Below are positions 59,579 through 64,000 of a stretch of 64,000 nt of DNA, one piece after another. Both the position numbers and the translations under genes were made by a program. The stretch is from positions 286,666,238 to 286,730,237 of the forward strand of contig CM051460.1 in the NCBI GenBank assembly GCA_028095005.1. The letters run 5' to 3'. A model generated the notes under the pieces. That model was not told the DNA's origin and ran no database searches. It worked only from the letters and a program-made list of their open reading frames with translations. Numbering within the stretch: the stretch's first letter is position 1; each line of letters opens with the position of its first letter. The stretch comes from Rhynchospora pubera (lineage: Eukaryota; Streptophyta; Magnoliopsida; Poales; Cyperaceae).

Positions 59579-59584
59579 ACAACA

Positions 59585-59885
59585 GTGACATCCGTTGAGC
59601 TCAACTGATACTGCTATCATTGGAGATTGGGCTTCTTGCGTTTTCAACGGATCAACCCCCGTTCTCAACATATGCATCAAAACTGGTTTCCGTACTCAAC
59701 GGATCAATTTCCGTTCTCAACAAATAGCACAACAGTGAAATCCGTTCTCAATGGATACGAATGTCATTGGAGATTGGGCTTCTTGTGTTCTCAACGGATG
59801 AACCTCCGTTCTCAACAGATATCACAATGGCACAAAACTATCATCCGTTCTCAACGGTTCAAATTTCTGTTCTCAACGGATCAAT
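59585..59885 (+). repeat. CGTTCTCAACGGA minisatellite, cluster B
   Basis: About ten copies or variants of gttctcaacggat. This is the duplicate of the second half of cluster A (38448-38760) at the start of segmental copy B. Confidence 0.85.
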
Positions 59886-60309
59886 TTCTGTTCAATCCAC
59901 CTCCTCTCTCCCGATGAAATTACTGAAATATAAAGGTAAATTGAGGACTAACCATTGAATTTGAAAATCAATGTAAAAATTGTTTGTGTATGCCTCGACA
60001 AGTTAAGGACAAAATCCATACACAATCAGATCATCTATCTATATGTGATGTAAAACATAGAAATTTCATAATACATTTACATAAACACGTGTGCGCATTT
60101 CATAATACATTTTGGGTCTCCACACTCTCCGCAAATTCCAAAGGAAGAGAAGAGGTAGAGAGGGAAAGAGGAGGAACATGACGAACAAAGGTTGAAACTT
60201 CATGACGGGTAGGAGAGCATGAAGTGTTGTGTCTGATAGACAAACCGGTAACCAAAGAGTTACTTCTATCAAAAAAAAAAAAATATATGAAGTGCTGTGT
60301 CTGATAGAG

Positions 60310-63300
60310 AAATTTTAACCTCTAGCTTCTAGGCATGAGATATGCCAGGGAAACAGATCTTAGAAACCACCCGAATTCCTCGTTAAATATAAGCACATGA
60401 CTTACAGTCTGTATGGTTGGTATCTCAGTGTATTCAATTTAATGCACGCCAGGTGTTTGATGAAATGCCCGACTTGCGTTTTGTCAGTTGTGGGACCTTA
60501 CAACACCAAAATTAACCATTTTCGAAAGGGCTTGAAATATTTCCCAAAAGTAATGTGGTAAAGATTTTAACAAAGTATGGCCCCCTTTTAGTTTTTAGGT
60601 CCCCCTGATAAGGGAGAGGATCGTGCCAGGCCTGTGTTGGGTTGCACCACATCGTACTGGACAACCTGTTAGTGCTGTGCCACAGGTAATTTTATTATAC
60701 TTGTTCGAAAAGATAAATGATCTGCAGTACTAATAGTAGAGATCGAGATCAAATGTTTTTAATTGTTGTATTTCTCCTCGTGGAACTTAAATAAATTGAA
60801 GATATAATGTAAGAAAGTTTTTGTGTGCTTGCTTATAGAGGAAAATTGTAATCATAGTTAAAGAGTAACATCTGTTATAGACAAAGCAAGAGTTCAGCAT
60901 AGTTCAGAAACTCTTCTTTGCCATGTTGTTTGATCTTTATTTCATTTTTTTCAGGAAAAATGTCAACTTTCTTACACGCATCCTTCAGCTAATTGGACCA
61001 CATGCTTGATTCTGTTAGAATTTAGAAGGTACTTATTTGATTAAATTTTTTTTTTACCTTTTCTATTTATGTCTTTAAAGATGGAGTGACTGGTATAAGA
61101 GGGAAGTTCCTGCATTTAGATACTTTGTGCAGTAAAGTTTTCAGAGTTCATTAGCAGCCAACTATGCAGAATTTATTTCAATTGTACAAGACAAGAATTC
61201 TGAATGAGTTGGGGAACTTATCGTGTTCCATTCACTTGAGCTAAGTTCAAAGTAGGTATAGGCATTTTGACTTGATAAAATTATATACAATGTTTTAAAT
61301 TCATGAATTTGCTTATTCAAAAATTAATCTGATTATCTAAAAAATATGAATGCAGCTGATGAAAATTTGTGGAGAACTGATGAAAAATTTGCTCATGATA
61401 GCAGGACTCAAGTCAGCTGTGATAAAATGATTATAGGTAAGAGCAATTTTTGGGATCAATTTGACCATACAGACACTGCAAACTAAGAGGGTAGTGCGGG
61501 TATTTAAATAATTAGTCTTACTTTAGTTCAGGGGCGGAGCCAGAAAAAATAATCTGGGGGGGCAAATATGCAATTTTTAATGATTGGGGGGGCAAATTGC
61601 TTAATTTTTATATAATATTATAAAAATTAGTAACACTACTATACTGAAATCTCAAATGACGGGGGGTGTAACAGCCCTTGCCCGCACCCGCACTGCTCCG
61701 CCCATGCTTTAGTTCATGGACGGTGACTTATAGTTATTAAATTATCCTATGATATAAGATAACTTGCAATGCAAGGACTGTATGTGCTGTTTTATCAGCC
61801 ACTGGTAGTGCAAGGACACTACTTACAGTGAGAGCAGAGTTTTTGTGCTAGACTTTCCCATGAGGGCGCTATGGGAATTGGCAAAATCTTTTATTGCAGT
61901 TAATGATTCTGGATTTCTGGGTATCACCAACTCATCAGCCACTGGTAATTGGGGGTCCTTGATATATAATATCTTGCATTACAAATATATTAAATCTGAC
62001 AGTATGTAGTTAGCATCAAAACCAAGATTATGATTGTGCACCTATGGTGAATTAATGCCACAGAGGTTAGTGTTTACAGATTAATTTGGTTAAATGGTAA
62101 TCTATTCTGTCTACAACAATGGTTATGCTGATACAATTTTAGATGATGTATTAAAAATGGATCACTGGAAATATTAAAATTTACCATGTATACTGCCCCA
62201 CACGATTGAAAATGTAAATCATAGACCTTATTTGTTAGCTCATCAAGGACAGAATAGAAATTATTATGTAATAAGCCTATTGATAGAGATACCAACCAAC
62301 AATTGACACTGATACCTTGATTGGACTTTTGAAATTCTGCTAGGTTATATACTCATGCAGCAGTTGAACCATTCGTAGACAATTGAGTGCAATATAACCA
62401 ATATACAAGTTACTTGATCGACAATTTATGGACACTATGCACATAAATGCCTTTCTAGAAATATCCTTTTAAATTCTGGGGGAATGCTCAAGACAACTAT
62501 TGAGGATGCACATGCCACGCCTATTTGGGCCCAGTGAAGAATATGTTGTTCAGACCCTAAATTTACTCAATATTCGAGGGAAAAATGATGGCAATTCCTT
62601 CTTAGAGATCCACATGAAAAGTGCTTTGAATTTCAATGGTTCTTTAGGACCACACTAGTCTGTACTTTGCTGTTAAACTTGGGATTGACCTATATTCAAA
62701 GTCTATTTCCTTGCTAATATTCTGTTGTAGAAGTTGCTTGGTTGATCAAGCTGGGTTGGACCAAGTGTGCCGGCGTTAAAAGACTGCTCTGTGCGTTAGA
62801 GATTGTTGTCGGCGCTATTTATCTTTTACTAAATGGTGATCTCCAGAGGATATGGTATTACACACACCAGCAGGCCAAAGTAATACATAAGAAATGCCAC
62901 TTTATGTACTACATTTTTGGTTATTCTGTATTGAAGGTCTTCTTGGTTCCTTGGTGTATGTAGTTAGATACTTAGATTATTTTTTTTTGTGAAGTTTGAT
63001 ATATTATTTTTCCTTAGAAACTGGTGTAAAAGGGATTGTATTTTTTAATTATTTGTGTTATTAAATTTGTATAATCCTTAAGCATTTGTAGTATTGGTAT
63101 CAAGCACTCAAGCTGAGTGTTAAGTACTGGTAGTAAATGATGTATAGCCTTGAAAGTACCGTGAAAATAGATGTTAATGCCAAGTGTACCGGTCTCTTAT
63201 AATAGAAATTTTGAATTTTGGAGTGGAATATTATATCAAGTATGGTGAAAGTTTACCATTTTTTTTTGGTAAGAAGTTGTTTGGAAGTATTCTAATTTAG

Positions 63301-64000
63301 CAAAAGTTTAATTGGCATTGAAGAATTGGGAGAAGGAACTCCTAATTTTGATAGGTCCAATTCGTGATTGGGTTCAACTCTCTTAAAACCGTATCAACAT
63401 CCACCCTTGCTAACCCCTGCTACGTGAGAGAGCTTTGTTGTGGGTGGTTTGACTCAGAATTATTGTTCATTTCTTATTTTATATTTAGAATTTGCTGTTT
63501 ATCTGGTGGCAGCTCAAAGCATTTCACTTCAAATTTGAATGATATAAGCTATTACAAGTACTAAAATCAATAAAGATCAAACTGCTTCCATTGTTTCACA
63601 TTACATGCCAATAAAACTGCAAACTCTCTAGAAATTCAACCACTCTCTCGTCTTTCCAAACTGGCATCATCCATTGAGACAGGGAATGCTGAATATGATC
63701 AAATGTTTCTAAACTGGCATCATCCATTGCCGTCATCCCATTGATATCCATCATGTAAATAACAATGACGGTCGTTTGTGGACAGTTTAAGGACATTACG
63801 CACATAAATGCCCTTGCTAGAAGTATCTTTTTAAATTCTGGGCTGGGGAATGCTCGAGAGAACTATATATGTTTCCTGACAAGTATGCGATGGAGATATC
63901 TTCCAAGATGTACGCATTTGCTGAACAAGCACTTCCTGAAGATCTGGTAAAGAGGTGATCTTCTACTCAACTCATGCAAATGGTTTAGTGTTGGCAGGTT
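60310..64000 (+). pseudogene. lipoxygenase pseudogene 3, runs off the window
   Basis: Remnants in gene order: intron 2-like 60310-60600; exon 3 end 60602-60690; exon 4 piece 61079-61160 (gatggagtgactgg...ttcagagttcatta); exon 6 61355-61437; exon 8 3' half 61836-61945, with an 8 bp atttctgg duplication before gggtatcacc; exon 9 start 62341-62485; second partial exon 9 63785-63957, including gaacaagcacttcctgaaga; then intron 9-like sequence to the edge. It has multiple frameshifts and missing exons. It is a DNA-level paralogue of pseudogene 2 and retains more of the ancestral sequence. Confidence 0.9.
61531..61706. mobile_element. 176 bp MITE with GGGGCGGAGCC ends, absent from copy A
   Basis: Starts GGGGCGGAGCCAG and ends GCTCCGCCCATG. 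CTTTAGTTCA flanks both sides (61521-61530 and 61707-61716). The duplicated locus at 39985-39994 has the same sequence with a single CTTTAGTTCA and no insert. That empty site proves the boundaries. A 9-10 bp duplication suggests a Mutator-type MITE. Confidence 0.93.

Larger units (their letters stand above)
59579..63967 (+). repeat. segmental duplication, copy B
   Basis: Collinear with copy A (38448-41460) and more complete. It opens with the B cluster of ttctcaacggat repeats (59585-59885), followed by the same 5' flank, lipoxygenase remnants and trailing sequence. It may continue past the window edge. Confidence 0.9.

Overview
This window is plant nuclear DNA, almost certainly from a flowering plant. 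The genes have spliced exons with GT-AG introns. The recognisable families are plant ones: a plant-type lipoxygenase, a PLS-DYW pentatricopeptide-repeat protein, a family-1 UDP-glycosyltransferase and a plastid FTSHi3-like AAA protein. The intergenic DNA is AT-rich and full of RTE and L1 LINEs, hAT and MULE transposon remains and MITEs. I cannot settle the order or species from sequence alone. Only two protein genes look intact: a lipoxygenase (13294-21004, 11 coding exons, 841 residues, all iron ligands present) and an intronless PPR-DYW gene (22002-24443, 813 codons).

Layout. 1-6.2 kb: gene-free, with small MITEs. 6.2-12.1 kb: a dead RTE-type LINE with a 20-21 bp target-site duplication. 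Its 3' UTR contains a 5'-truncated hAT transposase gene that keeps its introns. 13.3-21.0 kb: the lipoxygenase. 22.0-24.4 kb: the PPR gene. 26.7-29.6 kb: a glycosyltransferase pseudogene split by an L1 fragment with an 11 bp target-site duplication. 31.3-32.9 kb: a 5'-truncated MULE transposase ending in an 88 bp perfect inverted repeat. 33.0-34.4 kb: a long-TIR element with a hAT-type MITE nested inside it.

34.5-41.9 kb and 59.6-64.0 kb hold decayed lipoxygenase copies. The first is a 3' fragment. The other two are 5'-to-middle copies that form a segmental duplication (about 38.45-41.46 and 59.58-63.96 kb). These copies keep intron sequence, so they arose by DNA duplication and not by retroposition. 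Minisatellites built on the palindrome ATCCGTTGAGAACGGAT flank them. 46.9-48.3 kb is a probable foldback element. 52.4-54.8 kb (minus strand) is a broken FTSHi3-like gene. 55.4-55.9 kb holds two diverged copies of a small Cys/His-containing reading frame. 56.8-58.6 kb is a stack of hAT-type MITEs, one nested in another.

The genes do not form a pathway. The biology visible here is a tandem lipoxygenase cluster decaying among layered transposons whose order of insertion can often be read from target-site duplications. I see no tRNA, rRNA, CRISPR array or organised new gene system. The strongest unexplained signals are the palindrome minisatellites around the lipoxygenase duplications, the word-saturated MITE interiors and the 88 bp hairpin at the MULE truncation point.
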